From positions 78,202,600-78,266,599 of the forward strand of contig NC_083602.1 of assembly GCF_029168945.1 (NCBI RefSeq): DNA of 64,000 bases, in the 5' to 3' direction. Origin of the DNA: Cannabis sativa (Eukaryota; Streptophyta; Magnoliopsida; Rosales; Cannabaceae). The notes below the pieces were generated by a model. It was given only the letters and a program-made list of their open reading frames with translations, was not told the DNA's origin and searched no databases. The translations under genes and the position numbers were made by a program. Below, in pieces: positions 21,855 through 34,527 of the stretch (position 1 is its first letter; each line of letters opens with the position of its first letter).

Positions 21855-22817
21855 ATGGCCTGTCGTATGGGAAGTATAATGCATCATGCGGGGTATTTGA
21901 TGATGGAGAATGAAGTTTCTGAAAGTTCCTGCATTACTGCTGCAAGTTGCAACTTGTGTAGCTGGTGTTATGAGCCAAGTTTCGGTGCACAAAATAAAAG
22001 GATTGACTTAATGGCTGCACCTTTTCTCCAAAGGAGGTAAATTTCTAGCTTTCATCATGGGATAAATAGATTTGTTTTAATGTCTTCACTTATCTGTCTT
22101 CCTATGATTTTCGCTGGTTGCTCTGATGGATATGAGCTTGCCCATTTCTACAGCTGGGAGGATACTGTTTAATTTGTTTGTATGAACCAATCCTTTGTTT
22201 AAGATGAATCTTTAGTGTTACTCTTCTGATTTTATTTCCTCTCAGAAAGTCTTATTTTCAAATAGTGGATTCCAGATTATAAATTCGTCGCCAGTACTAG
22301 TACTGAAAATACTTTTACACTTTTATTGACCTTATAAACATTCCAATTCTCTTGACATTTTTTCTTCATGTCCAGCGTTTGGAGAAAAAGAGGGTGGAAA
22401 GTTTCCTTTGCTTTAGACACTGGTGGGGTCTCCGAAAATGGTGACCAAGAGGGCGTCAACGGTGACAGTTCCAATCTTGGTCGAACTCGTTTGGGTAGGA
22501 TAGTGAGTGCAGGTGGCAGACAGCTATTGACGAAGCTGAACTCTGCTAGAAAGAACCTTCCCATGAAGATATTTCTGGTTCTGTTGGGTTTCTACACAGC
22601 TAATGCACTTGCTACAATTCTTGGTCAGACGGGGGATTGGGATGTTCTAGTTGCCGGCATCGTGGTAGCTGCCATTGAAGGTATTGGTATGCTTATGTAT
22701 AGAAAGCTACCTTCTCTTTCAAAGGGAAGGTTGCAGTCTTTTGTTGTGATGGTGAACTACTGGAAAGCTGGTGTTTGTTTAGGACTTTTTGTGGATGCTT
22801 TCAAACTAGGTAGCTAG
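21855..22817 (+). CDS. ycf20-like: Ycf20-like protein (DUF565), predicted plastid membrane protein, two coding exons
   Basis: Coding exons 21855-22036 and 22376-22817 are joined by an intron of 339 bases (AG|GTAAAT donor, TTCATGTCCAG acceptor); the phase fits and gives 207 residues. Residues 1 to about 95 look like a plastid-targeting, poorly conserved N-terminus. The conserved part starts near LTKLNSARKNLPMKIFL (about 112-128). It has three hydrophobic segments (about 124-143, 151-169 and 183-200), the family signature GQTGDWD (about 144-150) and the ending YWKAGVCLGLFVDAFK. Ycf20 is plastid-encoded in algae and nuclear in land plants. Arabidopsis relatives have been linked to thermal dissipation of light energy (recalled from the literature). 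Length matches the family, no lesions are seen, and it is the only host gene here. Confidence 0.88.
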
Positions 22818-23689
22818 TCTAGATTATGCTTTTTCTTCACCTGTTTTTTTAGTTCCTAAGCTGTTCGAGGGTGTGAATACTCCCATTTAGCAAATAAGTA
22901 TTTGATTTTTAACCATTCCATTGTTTTGATTTTGAAAAGATGTAGCGTGATTCTTCATTGTATGCCTTGGTAAAATGTCTCCAAATATTGGCAAGCAACT
23001 CAAGTGTAGAGGATAAATGACCAGTTTGGTCAAAATCTATATATCTTTCATTTTGATCCGTAAAACTTTTAATTCTTTCTATTTTTTTAGCCATTTCGGT
23101 TGCTTACTCTCTCACGCCCAATTTGGTAAAGCCTGCTATACAATAATAAATGCTAGAGGTTGCAAAGAAATGACATGGCTTCATGTTTGTCTGCTAGTAA
23201 GAGATTATTATGAGAAAGAATCCAGAAGCTCGTATCAGACTTTTCTTCTTCTAATGGATTAAGCATGTAAGAAAAAATTATTACACCAAGCAATACACAA
23301 CTTTCTTGCTTCAACAATCAAATAATAATAACACTTTACACACAGGGATGTCTCTTGGCACTGAAAGAATATACACGATTAAACCTAAAATATAAAATAT
23401 GAAATATGAAATCTCATCCCTAAATCATAGAAAACATAAAAAAAGACTTAGAATTGTACTTGAGGAAACGTCTTTAAGGTTATGTTTGCCGAAAATAGTA
23501 CCAAGTTCAGAGAAATTCTCGGGGTTTGTGAAGAGGCGTCAGACCAACTTGTTAATCTCCATAAATTTGTTGTCTGTTTTTCTTCGAGGATTGATCTACT
23601 CTTGTTCACTGATCTTGCTCGTATTTTGGATGTTTCTCTTGTTCCTTTTTCACGAGAAATATTTAGGATTGTTCTGTTTCGCAGGGAAA
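22818..23689. other. 3' flank of the Ycf20-like gene and unassigned DNA
   Basis: The 3' UTR probably runs to around 22900-22990 (AATAAG near 22893 is a possible poly(A) signal). From 23000 to 23690 only short ORFs without recognisable motifs were found. Confidence 0.45.
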
Positions 23690-24642
23690 AATAAGGATGG
23701 ACTCCTCCAATCGATTAGGTAGAGTTTGGGGTAAATTGTTTGGGCAGAAATCTAAACTAATTTCTGCTGGGTTCGTGAGGAACTACTTAAATCTATGGTT
23801 CAAGCCAACGCTACTTATGCTATGGGGTTATTTGGGTGCCAATGGGTATTATTAATGATATCTACAAGATGCGTGCAAGGTTTTGGTGGAGGGGAGATGA
23901 CGATCATAAGAAGTTACATTAGTGTACATGGGAGTGTCTTTTTTGGCACAAGTCTAATGAGGTATGGGCTTATGAAATCTTTTTTTTTTTCATCAAGCTT
24001 TATTGGCGAAACATGCAACTTGTTTGTTCAATTTCCCTAATTCTCTAGCGGCCATGGTCATGAAAGCTTTTTAGTATCCAAATGGTTCTCTTATACATGT
24101 TGAAGAGACTAAACGTGCTTCATTTCTTTGGAAGATGGTGCTTTGGGTTTGGGGCAATGAAATATGGTTGGAAGGTTGTAGATGGCTTATTGCCAGAGGT
24201 GGATACCTAGATTCCTAAAACTCGTGTGGGTCGAGCTTTTTCTTTTCTTAGACACTCTGATTTTTGGTTTGTCAGTGACCTTAAGGACGATCAAGGGTCT
24301 TGGAGGATTGATCTTATTAATCAATCTTTTGCTCCCTCAAAGCTTCGACCAGTCTATCTATTCCTACCTCTTCTTTTGAAAGACTTGATACTTTGGTTTG
24401 GAATTATACTGATAAGGGGCACTTTTATGTTAAGAGTAGTTATTGGAATTAGGTTAGGAACTTTTATATTAGGCAACCTTCGACCTATTCAGGTCAGTCT
24501 TGGTGGTGAAATATTCTCTAGTCCTTACCCATTCCACCTACGATTCGTAATTTTGCATGGATAGCCTCCCTTAGTTTTATCCCTACTCATGCGAACTTAG
24601 CTCGTTATGGTCTGACATCTAACAGTTTGTGCCCATTTTTTT
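23690..24642 (+). pseudogene. Second LINE fragment (C-terminal ORF2 region), heavily decayed
   Basis: Short frames resemble the plant L1 region downstream of the RT core: ANATYAMGLF near 23807 (like the conserved IPTYAM motif), WIPRFLKLV near 24200, GSWRIDLINQSFAP near 24298, and a final SLSFIPTHANLARYGLT-like patch near 24570-24625. Several frameshifts and stops. The apparent right limit is where an old Tat-related LTR starts. Confidence 0.65.
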
Positions 24643-24994
24643 TGTTATCTGTATTTCTAGACAGAAGACACGTGTAATTCCACAATGGTTTAGTTTTACT
24701 ATAACATGCCCAATTGTATGCCCAACCAAGATAATGGACCAAATCTATTAGCAAGGACAAGCCATCCAAATGATAGATAGATATCTCGTCTAGGCGAGAT
24801 AAGCATCCAGTGCAGCAGTTCTCTGGATAACATCAAGTAATAATGGCTAATGGACATTCTGATATCCAGTTTCGTAATTCACTCATTTATTATGAAATCC
24901 CACAATATCAGGACTTTATTTCCAAAATCATGTCCGAGAATCAAATATTCTAAATAAAAAAATAAAGTAATTATCAATCAAGCATTTATGTGTC
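24643..24994 (+). repeat. Old Tat-related LTR, left part (split by the Tat insertion)
   Basis: Probably begins TGTTATCTG at 24643, like the TGTTATC start of the younger Tat element. It continues after the Tat element from 56773 to about 57398, where a primer-site-like sequence similar to that of the Tat element follows. Without the inserts it is roughly 0.8 kb. The left limit is an estimate. Confidence 0.5.
24990..24994. repeat. Target site duplication GTGTC, left copy (Tat element)
   Basis: GTGTC immediately precedes TGTTATC and recurs at 56768-56772 immediately after ...GTCAACA. Confidence 0.9.
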
Positions 24995-25680
24995 TGTTAT
25001 CTCAAAATTGGCACTCTGACGTGGCATCACAAGAATGGTGACACGTGGCATCAACTTAGAGCACCTGGTCGGATCAACATGCCGAGCAGGATGCCTCGCT
25101 GGCATGTCCATAATGGAATACTCAACGAGCTGTGCAGAATGAGCAACACTTAGCGAATTCAGCCAAGCACTTCGTGAGTCACCAGCTCAATCCCTATAAC
25201 TCAGGGATCAACTTGCGTGGATATGGCATACACACGATTCCACTATCGGTGCATACGGCCTCAATCCTACGATCCTAGCATTTAGCAATGATCCCACGAT
25301 CTTGTGATTATGCACTTTGTAACGAGAGAGGAAACTCTTCCTCCTCAAGTTTCTTACCCTATAAATAGTGAGGAATGTTCACTGGGCAGGGGAGGAGAAA
25401 TCATACGCCGAAACGCTATAAGCTAAGGCTATCTAAGAATTATATATTCAGAGATATTATTGTAAGAGCTAGAAGAAAATGAATCTTCTTCCTTATTCTT
25501 AATCAATACAACTAACGAGGATTAGGCTATTACCGAACTGCTCGGGGCTGAACCTCTATAAAATTTCTGTGTCTTTTTATTATTATTATTATTATTTGCT
25601 TTATTACGTATTCTTATTACGACATATCGTTTATCGCTTATCAAAAGACTCATTGTCGTTGGCTAAAAGCGAAGTCAACA
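24995..25680 (+). repeat. Tat element 5' LTR
   Basis: TGTTATC...GTCAACA, repeated at 56084-56767. TATA box at 25360-25368. A (TTA)n microsatellite near 25575-25597 is longer here than in the 3' LTR. Confidence 0.92.
25360..25368 (+). promoter_or_regulatory. TATA box in the Tat 5' LTR
   Basis: TATAAATAG, conserved at 56449-56457 in the 3' LTR. Transcription would begin some 30 bases downstream. Confidence 0.65.
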
Positions 25681-25683
25681 TTT

Positions 25684-25701
25684 TGGTGCTTTCATTGAGA
25701 G
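25684..25701 (+). other. Tat primer binding site
   Basis: TGGTGCTTTCATTGAGAG starts 3 bases after the LTR. An almost identical sequence (57402-57419) follows the older LTR. I cannot name the tRNA with confidence. Confidence 0.6.
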
Positions 25702-25729
25702 CAGAATCACAGATTGCTCTTTCGACACG

Positions 25730-27205
25730 ATGGTGCAAACTCGTAGAGGCCTGTCAGACCCAGTAAACTCACAGACGCTGGATCCGATGTTGAAGGACCC
25801 AGGGAGTTCGACGGTTCCACCCGCTGTCAATCCTGGTCAGACGGGAAGCGTGGTGAATGATGGAATAACTCCTGTTACTGAAACTGCGCCTGGTGTGCAA
25901 GAGACCGGAAATAACAGTTCCGCACACAGCCAGGATGTTCATAACATGACTGTTCCACCAGGCATCAACGCCCAAACGATCATCGGAGATGCAACTGAAT
26001 TGCAAAATCTCCGTGCTGCGCTTGGACTCATGCAGGGCCACAACAATATCCTGCATCACGATCAGGAGGAGTTACGTGCCGCCGTAAACCTCACGTTTGA
26101 CGAACAGAGGCGTATGTTCGCCGAGTGGAGAGATAAAGAGATGGAGGCATTAAGGGCTCGCCATGCAGAAATCGAAGATTGTAGTCGGCAAGCTACTTTG
26201 CTGATACGGAGAGCCTATCAGACTGTAGGCCAGCAGGCGCCGAGCGTCATTCCCCTTGGAGAAGCCGAGTATGACCCAACGGTGAATGCTTCCCAAACAA
26301 ACAACGGTCAGCTGTCCAATCCCCGGTCACGAGTTCCACTCGTGGGCCAAGAGGTAGGCGGACAGACCTTGTCTGGGAATTCATCAGGAGGAGTCATGCT
26401 CGATGGATTTACTCAAAATAAATGAGCCATTCCACCTACCAACCAAGCGAACCAATCGCTAAGGCAGCCAGGTTCTTCTGTGTTCGAAAGGTTGGGAACA
26501 CCCCGTGACCTACGGGATGACCTGAACAGAAGAAGGCGAGCAGACGAGCAGAATACTACAACGAATGTGCAGTCCGGAGCCCATACTCAAATCCCCGCTC
26601 AGAAAGATGCTGACGTAGCCCAACCCGACCAAAATGCCAATGAAGTCAGCCCAGCCGTACAGGCCCAGCTTGAAGAACTGAAGAATATGTTTCATGGCAT
26701 GGCCGGGCAGCGTAACAATGATCTTGAGTTAGACCGCGCACGCGGAACTCCCTTCTCGCCAGAAATCAACCTCCTACCACTACCTCACAAGTTCAAGATG
26801 CCAACATGGAAGATGTACACTGGGAGAGAAGATCCTCTCTCTCATCTCAAGTATTTCGAGATGCAGATGGATCTACAAGGAGTGCGAGGAGACGTATGTT
26901 GCAGAATCTTCCCCGCAACTCTGTCGGAGGTCGCACAGCAATGGTATTTCAAGTTGGCTCCAGGAAAGTTTAGTTCATGGAAAACCTTCTCTTCGGAATT
27001 CCATGCACAATTCTCTTCCTCACGCCAACTCCCATTGCATCTGGGAGATTTGGTCGAAGTAAAGCAGCGACCAGGCGAGCCACCCCGGGCATACATCAGC
27101 AAATTCATGACGGAAGCGACCAAGGTGTCACGGGTAACCGAGGATGGAAAGTTATCCGCGATACTGGGGGCATTGAAGTCCTTGGCGAACTATGAAAGAA
27201 CATAA
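25730..27205 (+). pseudogene. Tat gag, interrupted by stop codons
   Basis: One reading frame from the ATG at 25730, broken by TGA at 26423-26425 and closed by TAA at 27203-27205. The N-terminal third is Gln/Asn-rich with a helical, charged middle (about residues 115-165). The second part contains the Tat-type retrotransposon gag domain: LPHKFKMPTWKMYTGREDPL, then CRIFPATLSEVAQQWYFKL and a PGEPPRAYISKFM segment. It would form the particle shell. 27206-27554 continues gag in another frame (an SDxL-less, Lys-rich linker) with a TAG at 27522-27524. Confidence 0.85.
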
Positions 27206-27554
27206 GGAAGAACGGACCGGTCGACTCAATAGTGATTTCCTCGACCGGGCCGAAGGTTTCATGAAGCTCGAAGAAGCCATTTAGCGAGAAGAAGGTGAGC
27301 AAAAGCCGAACAAAACAAAGGCTCCTTCTACTGGAACGTCCGCCCAGCTTCCCCAATATTCCAGCAACTCAAGTGGCAAGCGTTCAGGCAACAACCACAA
27401 GCAAGGGAACGGGAAGAAGGGAAAGTTCACCGAAAAACCCGGACAGACTCCCCGTGATCGCGCCAAACACACTGCATTCACTATCCTGACTAAGGATATA
27501 GAAAGTGTGTATATAGCAACTTAGTCGCTAATTCCGTACAAGAAGCCCAGGCCC

Positions 27555-28250
27555 GTGAAGAAAGATACCAGCAAGAGGGACATGACAAAATTCTGTCGGT
27601 TCCATGGAGACTACGGCCACGACACCAACGAATGCTACAACCTGAAGCGGGAGATAGAGCTTCTGATCAAGAAGAACAACCCGCACCTACAGAAGTATGT
27701 CAAGGCCAACCAAGGTCAGAACAACCAGGATCTGATGCCGCCGCCAATAGATGGACACTTGCAAGTCATCATTGGAGGCCCGCACATCGCTGGAGACACG
27801 GGCAAAGCTCGCGAACGATATGCCCGCATAGCTCAGTACGAGCAAGAAGAAGTCATCCTGGCCGTGGAAGAAAGTAAGCCCAAAGTTCCACAAGCAGGAG
27901 AGCCAACCATAACATTCAACGACGAAGATGCTGTCTGGATAAGATTTCTGCACAATGACCCATTGGTCGTGGAAGTCCAGATAGCAAATAAAATGGTGTC
28001 TAGAACCATGATCGATAATGGGGCTTCTTCAAATATTTTGTTCAAGACTGCTTACGAGAAGATGGGGCTCCAGCTCAAGGATTTGACTCCATGCCTTCAG
28101 CCCGTCTATGGTTTCTCCAGTCAAGGAGTTGCGCCCCTTGGACAAATCCGCCTACCCCTCACAGTTGGACAAGCTCCAACGAGCATAACTGTCATGGCAC
28201 AGTTCCTGGTATTGGATGTTCCTTCAGCCTTTAACGTAATGCTAGGCTGA
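27555..28250 (+). pseudogene. Tat gag C-terminus (zinc-knuckle-like) and aspartic protease
   Basis: The frame opens with a Cys/His cluster, FCRFHGDYGHDTNECYNLK, the usual Tat zinc-binding patch. It then contains the retropepsin site MIDNGASSNILF (about residues 151-162) and the flap-side block SAFNVMLG before TGA at 28248-28250. Two TAGs (28408-28410 and 28444-28446) follow in the same frame before the RT. The stops fit C-to-T decay of methylated sites. Confidence 0.83.
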
Positions 28251-28472
28251 CCAGCCTTGTATGACTTAAAAGCTATCACATTAGTATTCCACTTGTGCCT
28301 GAAGTTTCCAACCAAAAACGGGGTAGGGTGTCTTAGAGGGAACCAGCAATCTGCTCGGGAATGTTACAACCTTGCAGTGGCCAAGGCTAAGAAGGAAATA
28401 TCCTCCAGCTAGAGCCCGGACAAGGGAATAAATATTCCCAAGTAGGAAACCGCCCAAGGCGAGGATGAAGAT

Positions 28473-29489
28473 GTGGATCCTCGACTTGGGGACCCAAGCA
28501 GCAATGTTGGACCTGTGGAAGAATTAGAAGAGATCGAGGTCGATCCAGATATCCCGACCAGAAAACTAGAAATCGGAAAGGGTTTGTTGCTCGAAGTAAA
28601 ATCGGAATTGATAAAATTTCTGAGAGCAAACCTAGAGGTTTTCGCCTGGTCACATGCGGATATGGTCGGAATCGATCCTTCTATTATTTCGCACGTCCTG
28701 AATATCGATCCTAATACACGGCTAGTTCAGCAAAAACGAAGACTGCTGGATAAAGAATGAGCAATAGCCCTGAAAGACGAAGTTGAAAAGCTGCTCAACA
28801 ACAATTTCATCATTGAAGCTTTCTATTCGGCTTGGGTTGCGAATCCCGTACTCGTGCCTAAGCCCAACAAGAAATGACGAGTCTGTATTGACTTCACAGA
28901 CCTCAACAAAGCGTGCCCTAAAGACTGTTTCCCACTTCCAAGAATCGATCAGCTCGTCGATGCAACAGCCGGGCACGAAATATTAAGCTTCATGGATGCT
29001 TATTCGGGCTACAATCAAATCAAGATGCATCCGCTAGACCAAGAACATACAAGTTTCCGGACAGATATGGGTCTCTACTGCTACAAAGTCATGCCATTCG
29101 ATCTTAAAAATGCCGGAGCTACATACCAAAGACTGGTCAACAAAATATTTAAAGATCAGATCGGCAGAAATATAGAAGTGTACGTGGATGATATGCTCGT
29201 CAAATGCAGAAAGGCTGGGGGCACATAGACGTCCTGGACGAATGTTTCAAAGTCCTCAGAAAGTACAACATGAAACTGAATCCCCTAAAATGCTCCTTCG
29301 GAGTCAGCTCGGGAAAGTTTCTAGGCTTCATCGTCAATGCTCGAGGAATCGAAGCCAATCCGGAAAAAATACAAGCCCTCCTGGATATGAGCTCGCCAAC
29401 AAAAACCAAGGAGGTACAAAGCCTAACTGGTCGAATTGCTGCACTCAGCAGATTCGTATCAAAACAACAGTAAATGTGTCCCATTCTTC
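28473..29489 (+). pseudogene. Tat reverse transcriptase, 5' portion, stopped and then split by element B
   Basis: Same frame as the protease up to 29228, with TGA at 28758-28760 and 28875-28877. Motifs: VCIDFTDLNKACPKD (about 28878), DAYSGYNQIKMH (about 28994) and the catalytic YVDDMLVK (about 29179). The frame ends at TAG 29226-29228 just after a run of five Gs, and the RT continues in another frame (GHIDVLDECFKVLRKYNMKLN and FLGFIVNARGIEANPEKI). The coding text is cut at 29489 by element B and resumes at 39622. Confidence 0.88.
29485..29489. repeat. Target site duplication TCTTC, left copy (element B)
   Basis: TCTTC at 29485-29489 and again at 39617-39621. Confidence 0.88.
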
Positions 29490-31386
29490 TATTGGAAATT
29501 TATTTTACCAGGATCTTAGATCTACTCACAAGTATGTTTATTAACATCCTAAATAAGAACTTTCTAAAACGATAAATTAAACACATATAAAGTTTAGGAA
29601 ACTTACATTGGGTGCAGCAGAACATAATGACTCCTTCCGTTCAGATATCTAGCCCTTGATTCCTTTCTGTAGCAGAGCATTATCAATATCTGAACCTGGA
29701 TCTCTTTCTCTGAATCTTTGATGCTGAAACCTCCTTCTTGCTGAAAGTCTTTCTTCACGATCTTCCTCACTATGATTGAGGTATCACTTGCTGTGTGTGG
29801 GCACTACTCATACACTAAGAATTTCGAAATTCAAGAGGGAAGAGAAAGAAGAAGTGGCAGCTAAAGATAGGGAGAGAGAAAGGCTCAGGTTTTTCTCTGA
29901 AGGAAAAATAGAAAATTTTAGTGTAATTTTCCTGAAGCCTTCACTATCTATTTATAGCATTCCACTAGGGTTAGGTTTGCATTATTTGGCATTAAAATAA
30001 TGAAAATATTAGTTCAAAATTTCCTACAAAAGTGGCAGGCCCTATACTAGTGGATTTGGGCCTCACTTTTTGCAATTTTGCAGTTTTACCTTTTTTGCAT
30101 CTGATTTTCTCAAAAACGCCAATTTTCTAATTCAACCATTTAAATGCCAATTCTAACTATTTAATAACTATAAATAATTATTAAATAATATTGTCATTTA
30201 TCATATTTATTAATTGAACCATACAAAGTATCATAATTAACAAATATGCCCCTAAAACTCTTTCTTTACAATTTCGCCCTTACTTAGTGAAAAATTCACA
30301 AATAGACATAGTCTAATTTGAGAATTATAATTGATTAATCAAAACCAATTACATGAGTCTTACAAGCAATATTATCTCAACTAGTGGGGGGACCATGGGT
30401 CTATATAACCGAGCTTCCAATAAGTAGATCAAGAATTTAGCACTAAAATTCACTAACTTATTAATTCTTCGTTGAATCCACGCATAGAACTTAGAATTGC
30501 ACTCTCAGTATATAGAATGCTCTATATGTTCCACCATATAGACACATCATTAGTTATCCATTGTTATAATCCTAATGTGATCAATGATCCTCTATATGAA
30601 TGATCTACATTGTAAAGGGATTAAATTACCGTTACACCCTACAATGTATTTATTCCTTAAAACACTTGACCCCGTATAAATGGTATTTCAGCTTATGTGA
30701 AATGAGTACTCCACCATTTATGTTCGTTTGGTCAAGCTCGAAGGAGATCATCCTTTGCTTACTATTCGCCAGATAGAAGCTATAGATTCCATGTTTATGC
30801 TAGCGCTCCCACTCAATTGCACTACCGTGTTCCCAAAATGTACGTATCACCCTAACCTAAAAGTAGGCTTAACTAACAAATCAAAGAACACGAATAGCCT
30901 TTTAAGATTGAGCCTAATCATAACAGGATTAAGAACATTTGATCTAGGATCAACTAGGCGATATTGACTTGAATAGATATTACGGTAAGTTTAATAAATC
31001 TAAGTCAAAGTTCAATATCGGTCCCTTCCGATGCATACTCCATGCATCCAACCTGAGCTTTACTTTAACCAATGCTCTGGAAAGAACATAGCATTTCTCC
31101 AAATGCAAGTAAACTTTGTTGTAGATTATCATATCAGTAAAACCCTATGTCTGATAAATCTAGGAAACTTTATTCACATAGTCATGTTTACTTTCCAATG
31201 TGTTGACAACACAATAAATAGGATCAAGTATGTGAAAAGGGTTTCAGATGAATTTATACATTATGTACATATAATCATGAAATAAATCATGTGAACCATG
31301 GAACATTAAATGTTATTTCTGATCTATATTAATAAGTAAATCTGATTATATTGAAATGAGTTTTATTTAGGGCATAAAACCCAACA
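29490..31386 (-). repeat. Element B 3' LTR (left in the window)
   Basis: Reverse-oriented LTR from TATTGGAAATT to ...AAAACCCAACA, 1897 bp, closely matching 37720-39616 and the reverse complement of 15627-17517. Confidence 0.9.
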
Positions 31387-33983
31387 AACTCCCACTTGCA
31401 CTAATATAAAACAAAAAGTGCGTTTCAAATAATCTCAACACCTTGATATACAAATCAAGTGTAGTAGTAGTAAACTCCTCGTAATAGGATCTGAAAGGTT
31501 GAATTAAACACAACCTTTTCTCCACCATTACTCTTCCTTAATCACAAAATCATTGATAATGTGAAATTCCTCTCTATATGTCTACTCTCTTGGGATACTG
31601 GATTCTATACATACCTTTGGCAACTACTTTTGGTTAATCAGGAAATTAACACTAGTAGTTTAAGGCAATTTGGAATGGTGCCAAAGATGTATAGAACTTT
31701 CCTTAGACTGAATAAGTACCTTTCCTGCAACTTTAACATTCAGTCTCTCTCTGGTAAACCTAGAAACTTCAGATAGGTTTTTACACTTCTCCAAAATCAC
31801 TATTCCACCCCCAGAGTAACCACCATCTTATCAGAAAGATTTACTAGCACAAAGGCAAATTTCGAAATCTGATATGGTGTAGTCTAAGAGTTTTAAACAC
31901 ACCCTTATAGACTAACATATAGTTCCTCTTCTTAATCTTAAGATTTACTTGATTGTCTTCCAATGTTCTTCTCCTGGATTAATCTGATACCTACTCATTA
32001 CTCCCACTCAACAACAGGTGTCTGGTCTAAGGCATACAAAAGCATATCCAAGACCTCTCACTGTTGATATAAGAAATTCTTTCATGGCTTTATCTTTCCT
32101 AGAATAGTTAAGACTTTTCCTTAGATAAATAAAATCTATACCTAAGAAGTTGTGAAGCTTCTATAGATTGCCATTATTAAGAAAATGCTTCAGCATCTTA
32201 CTAAAGTAAGTTGCTTGCATTAGAGTAAGTAATTACCAGGTATGCCACAAGCCATAGGTTTAGATAAACTCAAACCTATAATACTAGGAACAAGAAGTTT
32301 TGTTAAGTCCATTGAATGGACTTATAAACGAAAATTTTCTTTTATGTCCTTGTAATAGAAAACTTTAGGTTACTCCATGTGAATGGATTAAACCATAGTT
32401 CTATTGGCTTTCTTCTTAGTTTCTTATCTTGACAATCCATTACTTGTTTAAACTCACAATGGATTTTAAAACACTAGTGTCTCCCAAGTCATAAGAAGGT
32501 GAGTTCAAAGAAACTCTCCCACTACGACAAGGTACCGTGAATTATGTCTAAGAAAATAAATGGTATTAACCTCTTTGGTTGTGACAAGACAACAGAGGCA
32601 GTGGGATCATCATATTTCAAATAAGATGATAGAAAACTTTTGGAATCAAGAAATAAATATCTCCTTTATTTGCTACTTGATTTTCAGACTTAGTCATTTT
32701 CTTAGAAAAGTAGTATTTGTTTGAACAAACACTTTCTTATCTATTGACAATGGGATGGTCCACCCCTAATCACTTAGAATAGCTAACAAACCATAGTTAA
32801 CAGTTCTAGCTTTTCTTAAGATTTTGATTAGGTCATCCATGCATCTAGTAATGATTTACATTAAGTATACAACCATTACATCATTCTGAAATTGTATTAC
32901 CATAGAAGGAATTAGGCAACGACTAGTAACTAATCATCAACATGCAACTCGAAATTTCTGGGGAGGTAAGTTTGGATATAATTCAAAAATCAATTTAATG
33001 ATCTTTGAACTGCATATCTACTAACTATTTCTCCACCCCTATCAGTTCGCAAGATCTTTGACCACTTACCTTAATGGTTTTAACCATTGGTAGAAATTAA
33101 TGAAATTTTTAAACATTTCAAATTTCTTTGCATAAGGTATAATCTAGAGTGATCGTTTTAAGAATACAACAAAAAACTCATATCCACACCTGAATGTACA
33201 TCCATCTGCGAATGAGATGAACTACTTTCAGTGGATATAGGCATATTAACTCTTTGCAGAGATTGATCTTGTCAAATCCACTATGAACAAGATACAAATG
33301 CCATAGATTAAAAAATGGTAGTGTCTTCTTTTGATGACATAGGTTTAGTTACATCAACGAGTTCTTAGAATACTGCAAGTGGATCCTGGTCACAGAATAC
33401 CTAACTCATATTCCATACAGTTTTAATCCATTAATAGAAGATGGATATTAAACACTTGAGAAAGTGTAACTGTATTGTATTCTAGAATTAGAAATATAAG
33501 AAAATTTCTATTTGGAATCTAAAATTAAAGTCAAAGACTTAAATTTATACCAAATATAATGAGTAATTCTATCTTGGACTACCACTACTAATTTAACTCT
33601 AAGTCTGATTTGCCCATACAAGTAGGAGATTTCTAAGATTGAGGTTTATATCAATTGGGAATAGAATTTCGGGATTATAATCATATGCGTCATTTAATTT
33701 CTTAAGAGAAAATATAGAATGACATGAAATGATTTATAGACCATTCATCCAATGATATGTTATTGAGCTAATTCGAAATGAATAAGCTAAGAGGAATTAG
33801 GATAATTTCGTTTAAAATAAGAATCCAACGATGCTTCGATTAGCGAAAGTCAAAGTAATCTTATTTATACAATCTTCTTGTTTCATATCGTAAAAATACT
33901 AGTCTAAGGTGTCATCAATTGATGAACAGCTAGATGTCGCATATACAATATTTATCTTTCGAGATCTAACACTATTATGTATG

Positions 33984-34022
33984 TCTAATGGTGAAAATCC
34001 ACTAGGGATTTATCTCATTGGA
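33984..34022 (-). other. Conserved hairpin h3, element B
   Basis: Reverse complement of the h3 layout: inner stem AAATCC/GGATTT, 4/4 internal loop, 7-bp outer stem with one mismatch. Confidence 0.55.
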
Positions 34023-34403
34023 TAAACAAGCCAAGTTAGACCAACAATGAAGATTCGAAATTAAACTACAACTTAATAACAGAAAATAACATGGTTCAAT
34101 ATAAATTCATACACAATTCAGAAATTATAAGCATATAGCAAGTAGGAATGACAAGTGAAAATACTAAAACATACAATCCTAAATAATTTCCAAGGTTTTC
34201 AACAAACTAATATCAGTGTCCCGTTTAGGCGAGAGTCAAAGCTACCATTCATTGAATAGAGTTGTCAGCTCGTCTAAAATGTTAAACATTCTAGAAACCT
34301 TTTATTCGATCAAGATTGGAATTCAGCGTTGTCCCGTTTAGGCGAGAGTCAAGGCAATTCTATCTTATGAGCTTCCACCATTGTTTCATAATTTGCAAGT
34401 CAA

Positions 34404-34439
34404 GTATGGTCGCCACCATTAGGGTGATCCATACCATAC
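34404..34439 (-). other. Conserved hairpin h2, element B
   Basis: Outer stem GTATGGT/ACCATAC and inner CACC/GGTG with loop CTAAT (read on the minus strand). The terminal pair is G-C here and A-T in element A. Confidence 0.62.
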
Positions 34440-34488
34440 AAAACACTTACAAACTACTTATCATGCGAGGTTAAACGGTGCGAAATTG

Positions 34489-34527
34489 CTAATGAACGTT
34501 CCTCCATTAGGGAGGATTACTCACTAA
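34489..34527 (-). other. Conserved hairpin h1, element B
   Basis: Same sequence as h1 in A (12487-12525), read on the minus strand. Confidence 0.58.

Noticed and set aside
23399..23722. 107-codon ORF between the Ycf20-like gene and the second LINE fragment
   Set aside because: No motif, no splice context, and an overlapping alternative frame of similar length. Treated as chance ORF in unassigned DNA.
30728..31285. Repeated ORFs of 79 and 84 codons inside the B LTRs (also at 38958-39515, and as minus-strand ORFs in A)
   Set aside because: They recur only because the LTR recurs. LTR sequence is not expected to encode protein here, and A and C versions differ by frame-breaking changes.
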